In this document: in pieces, positions 9,148-21,282 of the stretch
Numbering within the stretch: position 1 is the stretch's first letter
Layout: each line of letters begins with the position of its first letter
From: Paracoccus endophyticus
Lineage (GTDB): Bacteria; Pseudomonadota; Alphaproteobacteria; Rhodobacterales; Rhodobacteraceae
NCBI RefSeq assembly: GCF_003286075.1
Contig: NZ_QLUV01000014.1
Coordinates: 1-64,000, forward strand
Direction of reading: 5' to 3'
Length of the DNA: 64,000 bases
Translations under genes and position numbers: made by a program
The notes under the pieces: model-generated
Database searches by the model: none
What the model saw: the letters and a program-made list of their open reading frames with translations, nothing else
Told to the model about the DNA's origin: nothing

Positions 9148-10740
9148 TCAGGACCGTCCGGCGGTCGGCCCGGCGTCCTGCGGGGGCGCGGGCGAGCGGC
9201 CCTGCTGGGCGGGGGCAGCGTCGGCGCGTTTGCGGGCGGCCTCGGCCTCGGCCCGGGCGGCGGTTTCGGCTGCCTTGGCCAGGGCCGCGTCGGCTGCGGG
9301 ACCGGGGTGGCGGTCGGCTCCGCTCACGGCGGTCTCGACGCGCTTGCGGGCGGCCTCGGCCTGGCTTGCGGCGGACTTGCCCTTGGGGTCGTCGGGATCG
9401 GTGCCGTCGGGCGTCTTTCCGCCCCAGGTCCGCACCTCGGGGGCCACATCCAGCGACTGAACGGACCCTTCGGGGCCGACCGGCGGCACCTCGACCGACG
9501 CTTCGGCCAGGTGGGCGCCGTCGCGCTGGGCGGCCTCGGCCGCCGCCTCGCGCGCGGCCTGGCGCGCCAGTTCGATCTTGACCTCCTGCACGGCGGCAAG
9601 ATGGGCGGCCTGGGCCCGCCGGCGCACCTCTGCCGTGGTGCCGGGGGGCACGACCTCGATCAGCACGGGCGGCGGCGGCTCGGGGATCACGTCGCTGCCG
9701 GTGTAAAGGGCGCTTTCCTTGTACCGATCGATGAAGAACCGCACCAGCACGCCGATGATCGCCCCCAGCGGAACGGCGACGACCAGCCCGACAAAGCCGA
9801 ACAGCTTGCCGAACACGGCCAGCGCGATCATCAGCCACACCGGGTGCAGCCCGACATGGCCGCCGATGATCTTGGGCTGCAGATAGTTACCCTCGACGAT
9901 CTGGCCGACGACGAAGATCGCCAGCACCGCGATGATCCATTTCGGATCGTCCCAGAACGTGAACGCCGCCACCGCGACCGAGGTGACGCCGCCGGTGAAG
10001 ACGCCGACATAGGGGATGATCGACAGCACCGCGGCCGAGATCCCGATCACCAGCGCAAAGGGCAGTCCCACGGCCAGCAGCGATGTGGAATAGAACGTGG
10101 CCAGGATCAGCGTCACCAGCCCCTGCCCGCGCAGGAACCCCGACATGCTGTCGTTGATCTCGAGCGCGATGCCGCGGATCGTGTCGGCATGCTCGCGCGG
10201 CAGCAGCGCGTCGATGCGCGCCACCATGCGGTCCCAGTCCAGCAGCAGGTAGAACGCCACCACGGGGACGATCACCGCCAGCAGCACGACCGAGATCAGG
10301 TTGCGCACCGACGACAGCACGGTGCTGAGGACCTGCCCGCCCATCTGCGACATCTGCGCGGCAATGTCGTTCAGCGCGCTGCGCACGGTCCCGCCCTCGG
10401 GGAACCGCTCGGGGAACTGCTGGGACAACAGGACCTGCAGCGCCTGGAAATAGCCAGGCGCAGCCTCGATCAGCTGGGCCAGCTGGCGGATCACCATGGG
10501 GACCAGCAGCACCATCGCCAGCAGGAACGCCAGCACGGCGATCAGGGTGATCAGCGCCACGGCCCAGGTTCGCGACAGGCCGCTGCGCTCCAGCCGGTCG
10601 GCCAGCGGGTCCAGCACATAGGCGATGCCGGCCCCGATCAGGAACGGGGTCATCACGTTGCCCAGGCCCCACAGCGCCAGCGCGACGACCGCCGCGACCG
10701 CGCCCCAGGACCAGATCTGCTTGTGAACCGGCACCCGCAT
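9148..10740 (-). CDS. AI-2E family transporter with long cytoplasmic tail
   Basis: A 530-residue membrane protein of the AI-2E (PF01594) family, with about eight hydrophobic segments in the first ~350 residues and the family regions [12 protein letters not shown] and [14 protein letters not shown]. The last ~170 residues form an Ala/Arg/Glu-rich, probably coiled-coil extension (many [14 protein letters not shown]-like runs), longer than the usual family tail. The substrate is unknown, and most members are not proven AI-2 exporters. The ATG at 10740 is used because a longer in-frame start would reach into proS. Confidence 0.85.
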   Translation of the reverse strand: MRVPVHKQIWSWGAVAAVVALALWGLGNVMTPFLIGAGIAYVLDPLADRLERSGLSRTWAVALITLIAVLAFLLAMVLLVPMVIRQLAQLIEAAPGYFQALQVLLSQQFPERFPEGGTVRSALNDIAAQMSQMGGQVLSTVLSSVRNLISVVLLAVIVPVVAFYLLLDWDRMVARIDALLPREHADTIRGIALEINDSMSGFLRGQGLVTLILATFYSTSLLAVGLPFALVIGISAAVLSIIPYVGVFTGGVTSVAVAAFTFWDDPKWIIAVLAIFVVGQIVEGNYLQPKIIGGHVGLHPVWLMIALAVFGKLFGFVGLVVAVPLGAIIGVLVRFFIDRYKESALYTGSDVIPEPPPPVLIEVVPPGTTAEVRRRAQAAHLAAVQEVKIELARQAAREAAAEAAQRDGAHLAEASVEVPPVGPEGSVQSLDVAPEVRTWGGKTPDGTDPDDPKGKSAASQAEAARKRVETAVSGADRHPGPAADAALAKAAETAARAEAEAARKRADAAPAQQGRSPAPPQDAGPTAGRS

Positions 10741-10894
10741 CGCCAATCCTTGTCTACGGAATCTTCGCGCGACCATATCCGAGGCCTGCCGATGTGCAAG
10801 CGTGCGACCGTCCAGCAGGGGCGTCCCGCGGGGGTGGTTGCCGGACGGGCCGCGATCCGTTAACCGGGCCGGGTCCAAGAAGGTGCCGCCTGCC

Positions 10895-12253
10895 ATGCGT
10901 CTGTCGCGCTATTTCCTGCCCGTCCTGAAAGAGAACCCGTCCGAGGCGCAGATCGTCAGCCACCGGCTGATGCTGCGCGCGGGCATGATCAAGCAGCAGT
11001 CCGCGGGCATCTATTCCTGGCTGCCGCTGGGCCTCAGGGTCCTGCGCCGGGTCGAGCAGATCGTGCACGAGGAGCAGAGCCGCGCGGGCCACATCCCCGT
11101 GCTGATGCCGACGCTGCAGTCGGCCGACCTGTGGCGCGAGTCCGGCCGCTATGACGATTACGGCGAGGAGATGCTGCGCGTCACCGACCGCCACAAGCGC
11201 GAGATGCTGTATGGCCCCACCAACGAGGAGATGATCACCGACATCTTCCGGGCCCATGTCAACAGCTACAAGGACCTGCCGCTGACGCTGTACCAGATCC
11301 AGTGGAAGTTCCGCGACGAGATCCGCCCCCGCTTTGGCGTGATGCGCGGGCGCGAGTTCCTAATGAAGGACGGCTACAACTTCGACCTGACCAAGGAAGA
11401 CGCGCTGCACGCCTACAATCGGCATCTCGTCAGCTATCTGCGGACCTATGAGCGCATGGGGCTGCAGGCGATCCCGATGCGCGCCGACAGCGGCCCCATC
11501 GGCGGCGAGAACACGCACGAGTTCCTGGTGTTGGCCGAAACGGGCGAGTCGGAAGTCTTCTATGACGCCGAGATCACCGACCTGACCTTCGGCGACCGGC
11601 AGATCGACTATGACGACCACGCCGCTTGCGCCGCCGTGCTGGAGGAATTCACCAGCCGCTACGCCCGCACGGACGAAACGCACGACGCGGCGCTGTTCGC
11701 CCAGATCCCCGAGGACCGCCGCAAGTCCGCCCGCGGGATCGAGGTCGGCCAGATCTTCTACTTCGGGACCAAGTATTCCGAACCGATGGGCGCGACCGTC
11801 GTCGGCCCCGACGGAGGCCGCACGCCCGTCCACATGGGGTCGCACGGCATCGGCGTCAGCCGCCTGCTGGGCGCGATCATCGAGGCGAGCCACGACGACC
11901 GCGGCATCATCTGGCCCGAGGGGGTGACACCCTTCCACGTCGGTCTGGTCAACCTCAAGCAGGGCGATGCGTCCACCGACAGCGCCTGCGAGGCGCTGGA
12001 ACGCGAATTGCGCGCGCGGGGCCTCGAGGTGCTGTATGACGACCGCGACGAACGCGCGGGCGCCAAGTTCGCCACCATGGACCTGATCGGCCTGCCCTGG
12101 CGGATCACCGTCGGCCCGCGCGGGCTGGCCAACAACGTCGTGGAACTGACCAGCCGCCGGACGGGCGAGTCGGTCGAGATGTCGCCCAGCGAGGCGGTGG
12201 CACGGGTGGCCGAGGTCTATGCCCCCGTCTTTGCGGCGACCTACACGCCCTGA
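10895..12253 (+). CDS. proS: Prolyl-tRNA synthetase
   Basis: A 452-residue class II synthetase of the short type without the editing insertion, as is usual in alphaproteobacteria. Visible are [15 protein letters not shown] at the start, motif 2 ([17 protein letters not shown]), the [15 protein letters not shown] region and the C-terminal anticodon-binding domain ([17 protein letters not shown]). It charges tRNA-Pro. It is divergent from the AI-2E gene across 154 bp, and its stop overlaps the following ATG. Confidence 0.97.
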   Translation: MRLSRYFLPVLKENPSEAQIVSHRLMLRAGMIKQQSAGIYSWLPLGLRVLRRVEQIVHEEQSRAGHIPVLMPTLQSADLWRESGRYDDYGEEMLRVTDRHKREMLYGPTNEEMITDIFRAHVNSYKDLPLTLYQIQWKFRDEIRPRFGVMRGREFLMKDGYNFDLTKEDALHAYNRHLVSYLRTYERMGLQAIPMRADSGPIGGENTHEFLVLAETGESEVFYDAEITDLTFGDRQIDYDDHAACAAVLEEFTSRYARTDETHDAALFAQIPEDRRKSARGIEVGQIFYFGTKYSEPMGATVVGPDGGRTPVHMGSHGIGVSRLLGAIIEASHDDRGIIWPEGVTPFHVGLVNLKQGDASTDSACEALERELRARGLEVLYDDRDERAGAKFATMDLIGLPWRITVGPRGLANNVVELTSRRTGESVEMSPSEAVARVAEVYAPVFAATYTP

Positions 12254-12738
12254 TGGGCCTGCTGCGCCTGATCCCGGCGCTGGGCCTTGCCGCGGCGCTG
12301 TCGCATTTCCCGGCCTTCTCGGACCAGTATGTCCAGCGGCTGGGAGGTCAGGCGGACGCCCTGCGCCAGGTCGCGGCCGAGTTCGACGCCAGCGCCAAGC
12401 GCGCGGGCCTGACCCGGCCGGAGGCGCTGGAGCAGATCGCCGGGACGGCCTTTCTCGACTCGCACGGTCAGGACATGGGCCGGGTCTTCGTCCGGCTGGC
12501 GCGGGTCGAAAGCGACCTCGGCCTGCTGCGCGCGGCCTCGGCGCTGGAACGCATCGCCCTGCCCCACCGGATGCGCGACGCCGAAACGCTCAAGGCGACC
12601 TGGGGCGACTTCCGCCCGGCGCTGCCGCTGACGCCCGAGGGTCTCTGGGCCACGGGCATCGGCTTTCTGCTGGGATGGGTGCTCGTCGGCCTTCTGGGGG
12701 GGCTGTTCCGGCGCGACGCGCAACGGCGCTGGGCCTGA
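12253..12738 (+). CDS. DUF2937 family membrane protein
   Basis: A 161-residue protein with an N-terminal hydrophobic segment (LLRLIPALGLAAALSHFPAF), a helical middle and a C-terminal membrane helix (GIGFLLGWVLVGLLGGLF) followed by an Arg-rich end. This matches DUF2937, whose function is unknown. Its ATG overlaps the proS stop (TGATG), so it is translationally coupled to proS. Confidence 0.8.
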   Translation: MGLLRLIPALGLAAALSHFPAFSDQYVQRLGGQADALRQVAAEFDASAKRAGLTRPEALEQIAGTAFLDSHGQDMGRVFVRLARVESDLGLLRAASALERIALPHRMRDAETLKATWGDFRPALPLTPEGLWATGIGFLLGWVLVGLLGGLFRRDAQRRWA

Positions 12739-12778
12739 GACTGTCTGCGGCGGGTCGGGAGGCCCGGCCGCGCCGCTT

Positions 12779-14086
12779 TCAGACCAGCTCGCCCTCAAGC
12801 GAATTCGGCGCGCTGGCCTTGATCCGCACCTGCACCAGATCGCCCACCTGCGCCTGCGGCGCGTGGACAAAGACCGAATGCAGATAGTCCGACTTGCCGA
12901 CAAGCTGGCCGGCCAAGCGGCCCGGCTTCTCGAACAGCACGCCCAGCGTGCGGCCGACCATCGCGTCCTGCGCGGCCTTCTGCTGGCGCGTCAGCAGCGC
13001 CTGCAACTGCTGCAACCGCGCATCGGCGACGGCATCGTCCACCAGCGCCCGGTCGAACGCAGGCGTCCCCGGGCGCGGCGAATACTTGAAGCTGAAGGCG
13101 GTGCCGAAGCCCACCTGTTCCACCAGCCGCAGGGTGGCGGCGTGGTCCTGATCGGTTTCGCCCGGGAACCCCACGATGAAGTCCGAGGTCAGCAGGATAT
13201 CGGGACGCGCCGCGCGGATGCGCTCGATCAGGCGCAGATACTGGTCGGCCGTATGCTTGCGGTTCATGGCCTTGAGGATGCGGTCGGACCCCGACTGCAC
13301 CGGCAGGTGCAGATAGGGCATCAGCTGCGGGATGTCCCGGTGCGCCTGGATCAGGTCGGCGGCCATGTCGTTGGGATGGCTGGTGGTATAGCGGATGCGG
13401 TCGAGGCCATCGATCTCGGCCATCCGGCGGATCAGGGTGCCGAAGCCTTCGCCCGCCGCGCCATGCCAGCCGTTGACGTTCTGGCCCAGCAGGGTGATCT
13501 CGCGCACGCCGCGCGCCACAAGGTCGCGCGCCTCGGCCAGGATGCGGGCGGCGGGGCGGCTGACCTCGGCCCCGCGGGTATAGGGGACGACGCAAAAGGC
13601 GCAGAACTTGTCGCAGCCTTCCTGCACGGTCAGGAACGCGGCCGGCGCGCGGCGGGTCGCGGCGCGCTGCGGCAGGTGGTCGAACTTGTCCTCGGCCGGA
13701 AAGTCGGTGTCCACCGCCGGACCCTGACCCCGCGCCATCGCGGGCAGGCGGTGATAGGCCTGCGGGCCCACGACCAGATCGACCAGCGGCATCCGGCGGA
13801 TGATCTCGTCGCCCTCGGCCTGCGCCACGCAGCCCGCGACGCCGATCTTCAGGTCCGGGCGCGCGTTTTTCAGCGGCTTCAGCCGGCCCAGGTCGGAATA
13901 CAGCTTTTCCGCCGCCTTTTCCCGGATGTGGCAGGTGTTCAGCAGCACCATGTCCGCGTCCTCGGCCCGGTCCGTCTGGACATAGCCGTCCGCGCCCATG
14001 GCCTCGGCCATGCGCTGGCTGTCATAGACATTCATCTGGCAGCCGTAGGTCTTGATGAACAGCCGCTTGGGCGTCTGGTCGGTCAT
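12779..14086 (-). CDS. miaB: tRNA-2-methylthio-N6-dimethylallyladenosine synthase MiaB
   Basis: A 435-residue radical-SAM methylthiotransferase. The N-terminal UPF0004 domain has Cys in YGCQMN (residue 16), NTCHIREKA and [11 protein letters not shown] for the auxiliary cluster. The radical-SAM CxxxCxxC is in [12 protein letters not shown], and a C-terminal TRAM domain follows. It adds the methylthio group to i6A37 of tRNAs. The open frame continues far upstream, but the [19 protein letters not shown] start at 14086 fits the family. It is convergent with the DUF2937 gene. Confidence 0.96.
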   Translation of the reverse strand: MTDQTPKRLFIKTYGCQMNVYDSQRMAEAMGADGYVQTDRAEDADMVLLNTCHIREKAAEKLYSDLGRLKPLKNARPDLKIGVAGCVAQAEGDEIIRRMPLVDLVVGPQAYHRLPAMARGQGPAVDTDFPAEDKFDHLPQRAATRRAPAAFLTVQEGCDKFCAFCVVPYTRGAEVSRPAARILAEARDLVARGVREITLLGQNVNGWHGAAGEGFGTLIRRMAEIDGLDRIRYTTSHPNDMAADLIQAHRDIPQLMPYLHLPVQSGSDRILKAMNRKHTADQYLRLIERIRAARPDILLTSDFIVGFPGETDQDHAATLRLVEQVGFGTAFSFKYSPRPGTPAFDRALVDDAVADARLQQLQALLTRQQKAAQDAMVGRTLGVLFEKPGRLAGQLVGKSDYLHSVFVHAPQAQVGDLVQVRIKASAPNSLEGELV

Positions 14087-14284
14087 GGTCGCGCTTTCCG
14101 GGGGATCACCCGCCGTCCATAGCGCAAACGGCGCGTCGTGGAAAGCGCCCCGGGCAGACCGCCGGGCGGAAGGGGCCCGGACGCGCACCCTGCCCGGCCG
14201 TCCCGCCATTCCGCCGCGCCGGCGTCCGTTGATCCCGGCGGGCCGCCCGGCTAGCCTGTCGCCAACCCATTCCGGAGAACGATC

Positions 14285-15652
14285 ATGGACGACAAGAGCT
14301 GGTCCGCGCGCGCCGAGCAGTATTCGATGTACGGCTTTACCGATCTGCCCAGCATCGAGCGCCGGGGCACCATCGTGCTGACCCATGGCGAGGGTCCGTA
14401 TGTCGTCGACACCGAGGGGCGGCGCTGGCTGGACGCCAATTCGGGCCTGTGGAACATGGTCGCGGGCTTCGATCACAAGGGCCTGATCGAGGCCGCCAAG
14501 GCCCAGTACGACCGCTTTCCGGGCTATCACGCCTTTTTCGGGCGGATGTCCGACCAGACCGTGATGCTGTCGGAAAAACTGGTCGAGGTGTCGCCGTTTT
14601 CCCGCGGCAAGGTGTTCTACACGAACTCGGGGTCCGAGGCGAACGACACCATGGTCAAGATGCTGTGGTTCCTGCACCGCGCCGAGGGCAACCCGCAGCG
14701 CCGCAAGATCCTGACCCGCTGGAACGCCTATCACGGCGTCACCGTGGTCAGCGCCTCGATGACCGGCAAGCCCTACAACGACGTCTTCGGCCTGCCGCTG
14801 GACGGGTTCATCCACCTGACCTGCCCGCATTTCTGGCGCGAGGGCGAGGCCGGCGAGTCCGAGGCCGAGTTCGTGGCGCGCCTGGCGCGCGAGCTTGAGG
14901 CGATGATCGCCCGTGAAGGGGCCGACACCATCGCGGGCTTCTTTGCCGAGCCCGTGCAGGGCGCGGGCGGCGTGATCCCCCCGGCGAAAGGGTATTTCCA
15001 GGCCATCGCACCGATCCTGAAAAAACACGGCATTCCGCTGGTCGCCGACGAGGTCATCACCGGCTTTGGCCGCACCGGCAACACCTGGGGCTGCCAGACC
15101 TATGACTTCATGCCCGACGCGATCATCAGCTCGAAGAACCTGACCGCCGGGTTGTTTCCGATGGGCGCCGTGATCCTGGGGCCCGAGCTGTCGGACCGGC
15201 TGGACGCGGCCATCGCGCCGATCGAGGAATTCCCCCACGGCTTCACCGCGTCGGGCCATCCGGTCGGCTGCGCTATCGCCCTGAAGGCCATCGACGTGGT
15301 GATGAACGAGGGGCTGGCCGAGAACGTCGTGCGCGGCGCCCCCCGGATGGAGGCCGGCCTGCGCCGCATCATGCAGGCGCACGAGAATATCGGCGAGCTG
15401 CGCGGCATCGGATACATGTGGGCGCTGGAGGCCGTCAAGGACGCGGCGACGAAGCAGCCGTTCCCTGCCCACCTGTCGGTCAGCGAACGCATCGCCAACA
15501 CCTGCACCGACCTGGGTCTGATCTGCCGGCCGCTGGGGCAAGCCATCGTCCTGTGCCCGCCGTTCATCCTGACGGACGCCCAGATGGACGAGATGTTCGA
15601 AAAGCTCGACGCCGCGCTGACCAAGGTCTTTGCGGAGCTGCCCCGGGACTGA
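14285..15652 (+). CDS. Omega-transaminase (class III aminotransferase)
   Basis: A 455-residue PLP enzyme. The conserved PLP Asp region is [11 protein letters not shown], the catalytic Lys is in [11 protein letters not shown], and [12 protein letters not shown] forms the phosphate-binding turn. From memory it follows the (S)-selective omega-transaminase of Paracoccus denitrificans almost residue by residue ([40 protein letters not shown]). The reaction moves amino groups between amines or beta-amino acids and pyruvate. It is divergent from miaB across 198 bp. The physiological substrate cannot be read from the neighbours. Confidence 0.93.
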   Translation: MDDKSWSARAEQYSMYGFTDLPSIERRGTIVLTHGEGPYVVDTEGRRWLDANSGLWNMVAGFDHKGLIEAAKAQYDRFPGYHAFFGRMSDQTVMLSEKLVEVSPFSRGKVFYTNSGSEANDTMVKMLWFLHRAEGNPQRRKILTRWNAYHGVTVVSASMTGKPYNDVFGLPLDGFIHLTCPHFWREGEAGESEAEFVARLARELEAMIAREGADTIAGFFAEPVQGAGGVIPPAKGYFQAIAPILKKHGIPLVADEVITGFGRTGNTWGCQTYDFMPDAIISSKNLTAGLFPMGAVILGPELSDRLDAAIAPIEEFPHGFTASGHPVGCAIALKAIDVVMNEGLAENVVRGAPRMEAGLRRIMQAHENIGELRGIGYMWALEAVKDAATKQPFPAHLSVSERIANTCTDLGLICRPLGQAIVLCPPFILTDAQMDEMFEKLDAALTKVFAELPRD

Positions 15653-15712
15653 ACGGCGGGGCGTTCCTCCCCCCCCAGACGGATCGCCGGCACGCCACGG
15701 GTCCTTCGGGCG

Positions 15713-18220
15713 TCAGGGTTGCTGCATCGGGCGGGCGGCGGCAGGACGGGGCGCGGCGACGCCGTCGCCCGTCGCCCCGCCCGCGGGCATCCGGTGCGAT
15801 CCCGCTGGGCCTGCGGAGTGGGTGGGCCTTGGCGTCTTTTTGTGCGGTGCGGCGTCCGCGGGCGGCGGGGCTGCACTTGGGGTGCCCGCCTTTCGGCGCC
15901 ACGGCTGGGGTGGTGGCGCCAGACCCGCGCGGGCGCGCACGGCCCGGTCGCTCCACAACCGGGCGCCCGCCGTCCCGGCCGCGGTGCGCCACACCAGTTT
16001 GCCCGCACCCACCCAGAGCGCCCGTGCCCCGCTGCGGCGAAGGTCGGTCTGGTCGATCAGACGACAGCGGCCCCGCGGCGCGCCATCAGGCGCGGGTGCG
16101 GCCAGCACCACGATGTCGGCGTCCGCGCAGGCCGTGGACAGGCGCCCGGCCGCCCCTTTTCCCGACAGATGCGTGACGCGCAGGGTCGTGCCGTCCGGGC
16201 CGGGCAGATCGGCGCTGCGCGCGCCGCGCGGACCGGACCAGCCCGGCCGTGCCGCCGCCTCGTCCGCCAAGGCCAGGTCCCCGTCGGCGCGCAGCCAGCT
16301 GTCCGCGACAAAGGCCCCCGCGGGCTTGGACAGCGCGCGGCCCTGCGCGGTCTGCACGCCCATTGCGCCCGCATCCTCGGCAACCAGCAGGGCGGGACGG
16401 GGGCTGTTCACCCAGACCGCCACGCCCGCGCCGACCAGCGCCAGCGCCGCGGCCGCGACCAGCCGGCGGCTGCGCGACGCGCCCCGGCGCATCACCAGCA
16501 GCGCGACCGTCGCGCCCGTGGCCATCAGCGGCAGCGCCGTCCAATGCGGGGCGGGCAGCGGGGTGACGGCGCCCCCCCAGCCCGCGACGGTCGCCGCGAC
16601 CCACAGCATCCAGCGGGTGCCCAGACCCATCACCCACAGCGCCGGGCCCGCCAGCCCCAGCGGCGCCAGCAGCAGGGCAAAGACGCCGGCCGGCATGACC
16701 AGCACCCCCATCACCGGCACTGCCAACAGGTTGGCGACCAGCCCATAGTGGGTGGTGCGGTTGAACTGCGCCGCGGCGATCGGCGCGGTGGCAAGGCCCG
16801 CGATCAGGGACGACAGCACCAGCATCGCGGCCCCGCGCATCCACCAGGGCAGCGCGCCCGCGCGTCGCGACCAGGTCGGGAATACGGCGATCAGCGCGAC
16901 CGTGGCGGCAAAGCTCATCTGGAAGCCGGCGCTCACCAGCGCCTCGGGCGCGGCCAGCAGGATCACCAGCGCCGCGACCGCCACCGTCCTGAGCGAGATG
17001 GCGCGGCGGTCCGCCAGCACCGCGGCCAGCATCACCGCCACCATCAGGAAGGCCCGCTCGGTCGGCACGCCGCCGCCGGAAAGCCACAGGTATCCCGCCG
17101 CGGCGGCCAGGCCGACGGCCGCCGCGATCTTGTGCACCGGCCGGCCGGCCAGCGCGCCCGCCAGCGGCCCGGTCGCCTGCGCGGCGGCCAGCGCCATCCG
17201 CAGCGCGCCATAGACGAAGCCTGCCAGCATCGACATGTGCAGGCCAGAGATCGACACGATGTGATAGAGGTTCGAGTCGCGCATGACCTGGTTCGTCGCC
17301 TCGGAGATGCCCGAGCGGTCCCCTGTCATCAGGGCGGCGGCGACCGCGCCCTCGGGCCCGCGGATCGACTCGCGCATGGCCTGCGCCAGATGCAGGCGCA
17401 GGGTTTGCGCGTCCAGAGGGCCGGGCATCGCGGCCTCTGCCAGCATCAGCGGCGTGCGCGTATAGCCCACCGCCCCCAGCCGGTCGAAGAACGCCCCGCG
17501 GCGAAAGTCGAAGCCGCCGGGTTCCGCGGGTCCGGGCGGCGGCCCCAGGTGCCCGGTCAGCATGATCCGCGCGCCCGGATCGGGCAAGGCCTGCGGGTCG
17601 GTCAGGGTTTGCGGATCGGTCAGCGACAGGCGCACGCGGGCGGGGGTGCGACCCGGCGGCGTGTCGCGCAGGACCACGCGGTCCAGCGTGATCCGCATCC
17701 GGTCGCGGGCCGAGCGGTCGATCGCGACCACCCTGCCCTCGATCGGTCCGTAATAGCGGAAATCCAGAACCGGGGCCGCGACGTGGTGGGCGCGCGCGCC
17801 GGCGACGAGCGTCCCGCCCAGAACCAGCGCCGCCCCCAGGGCTGCCAGCCGCAGCCGGTCGGCGCGGTCGGGGTCCATGCGCCCCCGCGCCGCGCGCCGC
17901 GCAAGCCCCCGCGCCAGCAGCAGGGCCGCGACGGCGGCGACCGCCACGGCGGCATAGGCAGGCGCGCGCGGTTCGACCGGCAGCGTGAACCAGGCCCCGA
18001 TGCCGACCGCCAGCAGGACCGGCGCCCAGACAAGCAGCCCGGCCCGGGCAACGGCGTCGGGGCGCGGCGTCGGGACCGCCTGCGCCCCCCGCCCGGCCGC
18101 GGCATCCGGCGCATCGGCGGCCGATCCGCCCTGCCTGCGGCGCGGCAGGCGCCCGCGGCGGGGCGCGTCCTGCGCGACAGGATCACCACCCGGTCCGCCA
18201 GGGACGTCGATGACGGCCAA
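15713..18220 (-). CDS. comEC: ComEC/Rec2 family DNA-uptake channel protein
   Basis: About 835 residues with an N-terminal DUF4131-like part, then the multi-helix competence domain with the family motif [19 protein letters not shown] and [17 protein letters not shown]. The C-terminal part ([19 protein letters not shown] onward) sits where other ComEC proteins have a metallo-beta-lactamase-like domain, but no HxHxDH is visible. The end is a low-complexity Pro/Ala/Arg tail. I choose the TTG at 18220, which has AAGGA upstream on this strand. ATG starts farther upstream overlap gltX. Other competence genes are absent here. Confidence 0.85.
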   Translation of the reverse strand: MAVIDVPGGPGGDPVAQDAPRRGRLPRRRQGGSAADAPDAAAGRGAQAVPTPRPDAVARAGLLVWAPVLLAVGIGAWFTLPVEPRAPAYAAVAVAAVAALLLARGLARRAARGRMDPDRADRLRLAALGAALVLGGTLVAGARAHHVAAPVLDFRYYGPIEGRVVAIDRSARDRMRITLDRVVLRDTPPGRTPARVRLSLTDPQTLTDPQALPDPGARIMLTGHLGPPPGPAEPGGFDFRRGAFFDRLGAVGYTRTPLMLAEAAMPGPLDAQTLRLHLAQAMRESIRGPEGAVAAALMTGDRSGISEATNQVMRDSNLYHIVSISGLHMSMLAGFVYGALRMALAAAQATGPLAGALAGRPVHKIAAAVGLAAAAGYLWLSGGGVPTERAFLMVAVMLAAVLADRRAISLRTVAVAALVILLAAPEALVSAGFQMSFAATVALIAVFPTWSRRAGALPWWMRGAAMLVLSSLIAGLATAPIAAAQFNRTTHYGLVANLLAVPVMGVLVMPAGVFALLLAPLGLAGPALWVMGLGTRWMLWVAATVAGWGGAVTPLPAPHWTALPLMATGATVALLVMRRGASRSRRLVAAAALALVGAGVAVWVNSPRPALLVAEDAGAMGVQTAQGRALSKPAGAFVADSWLRADGDLALADEAAARPGWSGPRGARSADLPGPDGTTLRVTHLSGKGAAGRLSTACADADIVVLAAPAPDGAPRGRCRLIDQTDLRRSGARALWVGAGKLVWRTAAGTAGARLWSDRAVRARAGLAPPPQPWRRKAGTPSAAPPPADAAPHKKTPRPTHSAGPAGSHRMPAGGATGDGVAAPRPAAARPMQQP

Positions 18221-18347
18221 TCCTTGTCCTTTCGCAGGCGGTTCAGTATCTGTCGCGCTGACCCTAGGCGGCGGTTCTTTCCGAAAGGTTAACGTTCGCC
18301 GTCTCTTGCAGCCCGTCCGCGGCGCTGCCCGATCCGACAGGACTGCC

Positions 18348-19739
18348 ATGACCGCTGCCGCCCCCGTGACCCGGTTTGCCCCCTCGCCCACCGGATACCT
18401 GCACATCGGCGGCGCACGCACGGCGCTGTTCAACTGGCTTTACGCCCGCGGGCGCGGCGGCCGGTTCCTGCTGCGGATCGAGGACACCGACCGTGCCCGC
18501 TCGACGCCCGAGGCAACAGCCGCGATCCTGAAGGGCCTGACGTGGCTGGGTCTGGACTGGGACGGCGAGCCGATCAGCCAGTTCGCCCGGCAGCCGCGCC
18601 ATGCCGAGGTGGCGCGGCAGATGCTGGAGGCGGGGACCGCGTATCGCTGCTATTCAACGCCGGCCGAGATCGAGGCGTGGCGGGCCGGGCACCCCAACCA
18701 GACCTTTGTCAGCCCGTGGCGGGACGCCGACCCCGCAAGCCGACCCGACGCGCCCTTTGCCATCCGCCTGCGCGCACCGCGCACCGGCGAGACGGTGATC
18801 CGCGATGCCGTGCAGGGGGATGTGGTCTTTCGCAACGACCAGCTTGACGACATGGTTCTGCTGCGGTCGGATGGAACGCCGACCTACATGCACGCGGTGG
18901 TGGTGGACGACCACGACATGAACGTGACGCACGTGATCCGGGGCGACGACCACCTGACCAACGCCGCGCGGCAGGTGCAGGTCTATCAGGCCATGGGCTG
19001 GGACATCCCGGTCTTTGCCCATATCCCGCTGATTCATGGGCCCGACGGGAAGAAACTGTCCAAGCGCCACGGCGCCGTCGGGCTGCACGACTATGCGGCG
19101 ATGGGCTATCCCGCCGCAGCGATGCGGAACTATCTGGCGCGTCTGGGATGGAGCCACGGGGACGACGAGCTGTTCGACGATGCCCAGGCCCGCGCCTGGT
19201 TCGACCTGGACGGAATCGGCAAGGCCCCCGCGCGGCTGGATTTCAAAAAGCTGGAACACGTGTCCGGGCATCATATCGGAACGATGCCGCAGGCCACGCT
19301 GCTGGACGAGCTGTCCGCCTTCCGGGCCGAGGTCGGCGATCCGCCGCTTACGGACATCCAGCTTGCCCGGCTGACCCCGGCGCTGGACGTGCTCAAGCAC
19401 AAGGCACGGACCTATCCGCAGCTGCTCGAACAGGGGCATTTCGCGCTGATCGACCGCCCGGTCCAGCCGGACGCCAAGGCGCAGGCCGCGCTGGATACGG
19501 TATCCCTTCGCATACTGTCAGAATTGACCGCTGCGTTGCAGCATGTTAGCTGGACGCGAGACGCACTGGAGGCCGCGGCCCATCAGGTTGCCGAGGCGAA
19601 CGGGATCGGCTTGGGCAAGGTTGCGGCGCCGGTGCGCGCCGCCCTGGCCGGGCGGACCTCGACCCCCAGCGTGTTCGACATGATGCTGGCGCTTGGCCGG
19701 GACGAGACGCTCGCCCGGCTGGCGGATGCGGCGGGCTGA
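18348..19739 (+). CDS. gltX: Glutamyl-tRNA synthetase
   Basis: A 463-residue class I synthetase with the HIGH-type motif [17 protein letters not shown] near the N-terminus and the KMSKS-type motif [15 protein letters not shown]. The C-terminal helical anticodon-binding region is present. It charges tRNA-Glu. It is divergent from comEC across 127 bp, and citrate synthase follows 53 bp later on the same strand. Confidence 0.96.
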   Translation: MTAAAPVTRFAPSPTGYLHIGGARTALFNWLYARGRGGRFLLRIEDTDRARSTPEATAAILKGLTWLGLDWDGEPISQFARQPRHAEVARQMLEAGTAYRCYSTPAEIEAWRAGHPNQTFVSPWRDADPASRPDAPFAIRLRAPRTGETVIRDAVQGDVVFRNDQLDDMVLLRSDGTPTYMHAVVVDDHDMNVTHVIRGDDHLTNAARQVQVYQAMGWDIPVFAHIPLIHGPDGKKLSKRHGAVGLHDYAAMGYPAAAMRNYLARLGWSHGDDELFDDAQARAWFDLDGIGKAPARLDFKKLEHVSGHHIGTMPQATLLDELSAFRAEVGDPPLTDIQLARLTPALDVLKHKARTYPQLLEQGHFALIDRPVQPDAKAQAALDTVSLRILSELTAALQHVSWTRDALEAAAHQVAEANGIGLGKVAAPVRAALAGRTSTPSVFDMMLALGRDETLARLADAAG

Positions 19740-19792
19740 TCCAGCCGCCGGGATTCACGGCCCGGCACGGGCCACAGGCGAAGAGGGAAGTG

Positions 19793-21079
19793 ATGGCCAC
19801 GACAGCCAAGGTCACCGTCAAGGACACGGACATCGAACTGCCCGTCCTTTCCCCCACGGTGGGGCCGGACTGCATTGATATCCGCAAGCTTTATGCTCAG
19901 GGCGGGGTGTTCACCTTCGACCCCGGCTTCACCTCGACCGCGGCCTGCGAAAGCGCGATCACCTATATCGACGGTGACGCGGGCGAGCTGTGGTACCGCG
20001 GCTATCCGATCGATCAGCTTGCCGAGAAAAGCCACTATCTCGAGGTCTGCTATCTGCTGCTGAACGGCGAGCTGCCGAATGCCCGGCAGATGGAGGATTT
20101 CGAGACGCTGATCACGCGCCACACGATGGTGCACGAGCAGATGCATTACTTTTATCGCGGGTTCCGCCGCGACAGCCACCCCATGGCGACGATGGTCGGC
20201 GTCGTGGGTGCGATGTCGGCGTTCTACCACGATTCCACCGACATCAACGATCCCAAGCAGCGCGACATCGCGTCGATCCGGCTGATCGCCAAGCTGCCGA
20301 CGCTGGCGGCCATGGCCTACAAATACTCGATCGGCCAGCCTTTCGTGTATCCGCGCAACGACCTGGATTACGCGTCGAACTTCCTGCACATGTGCTTCTC
20401 GGTCCCGGCCGAACCCTATGAGGTGAACCCGGCGCTGGCCCGCGCCATGGACCGCATCTTCACGCTGCATGCCGATCACGAGCAGAACGCCTCGACCTCG
20501 ACCGTGCGTCTGGCGGGATCGTCGGGGGCGAACCCGTTCGCCTGCATCGCGGCGGGCATCGCCTGCCTGTGGGGGCCCGCGCATGGCGGCGCCAACCAGG
20601 CTGCGCTGGAAATGCTGCAGGAAATCGGCAGCGTTGACCGCATCCCGGATTATATCCGGCGCGCCAAGGACAAGGACGACCCCTTCCGCCTGATGGGCTT
20701 CGGCCACCGTGTCTACAAGAACTTCGACCCGCGCGCCAAGATCATGAAGCAGTCGGCGGACGAGGTGCTGGAGATCCTGGGCGTAGAGAACAACCCGACC
20801 CTGCAGGTTGCCAAGGAACTGGAACGGATCGCACTGGAAGACGATTATTTCGTCAGCAAGAAGCTGTATCCGAACGTCGATTTCTATTCCGGCATCATCC
20901 TGTCGGCGATGGGCTTTCCGACGGCCATGTTCACGCCGATCTTTGCGCTGTCGCGCACGGTGGGCTGGATCAGCCAGTGGAAGGAGATGCTGGGCGACCC
21001 GGACAACAAGATCGGCCGCCCGCGCCAGCTGTACGTCGGCGCCGATCGCCGCGACTATCCGCCCGTCGCCAGCCGCTGA
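19793..21079 (+). CDS. gltA: Citrate synthase (type II)
   Basis: A 428-residue enzyme condensing oxaloacetate and acetyl-CoA in the TCA cycle. The catalytic motifs are [15 protein letters not shown] (His), [15 protein letters not shown] (His) and [14 protein letters not shown] (Asp). Its length and the N-terminal beta domain are those of the Gram-negative hexameric type. The ATG at 19793 is preferred, although a GTG one codon upstream is in frame. A strong terminator follows the stop. Confidence 0.97.
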   Translation: MATTAKVTVKDTDIELPVLSPTVGPDCIDIRKLYAQGGVFTFDPGFTSTAACESAITYIDGDAGELWYRGYPIDQLAEKSHYLEVCYLLLNGELPNARQMEDFETLITRHTMVHEQMHYFYRGFRRDSHPMATMVGVVGAMSAFYHDSTDINDPKQRDIASIRLIAKLPTLAAMAYKYSIGQPFVYPRNDLDYASNFLHMCFSVPAEPYEVNPALARAMDRIFTLHADHEQNASTSTVRLAGSSGANPFACIAAGIACLWGPAHGGANQAALEMLQEIGSVDRIPDYIRRAKDKDDPFRLMGFGHRVYKNFDPRAKIMKQSADEVLEILGVENNPTLQVAKELERIALEDDYFVSKKLYPNVDFYSGIILSAMGFPTAMFTPIFALSRTVGWISQWKEMLGDPDNKIGRPRQLYVGADRRDYPPVASR

Positions 21080-21099
21080 GCGGACGGGACAAAAGGACA

Positions 21100-21126
21100 A
21101 AAGGGGGCCCAGGCGGCCCCCTTTTT
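21100..21126 (+). terminator. Intrinsic terminator after gltA
   Basis: A perfect 10-bp stem (21100-21109 with 21115-21124) closes a 5-nt loop, and the run of T residues (21122-21126) begins within the stem. It lies 20 bp after the gltA stop and separates it from the SDR gene. Confidence 0.92.
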
Positions 21127-21282
21127 CTGTTTTCGGCGGGTCGGGCGCACCGAACCGCGGCAGCGCCCCGCCCGGGGTGATCCGCGCCCTGCCCTGCCCG
21201 CCCTGTGGCCGCGGCGGCGCGCCGCAAGGGACCCGTGCATTTCCGGCTTGCGGGCCGCGCGCGGCGGTGGCAATCGCACGCC

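Noticed and set aside
6154-10863. A 1569-codon open frame on the plus strand opposite ppx, ppk, hdaA and the AI-2E gene
   Set aside because: It is a high-GC antisense shadow. It spans four well-supported minus-strand genes and its translation is low-complexity with no recognisable domain.
14087-15541. Upstream continuation of the miaB frame to 15541
   Set aside because: It lies antisense to the well-supported omega-transaminase. The miaB N-terminal motif begins right after ATG 14086.
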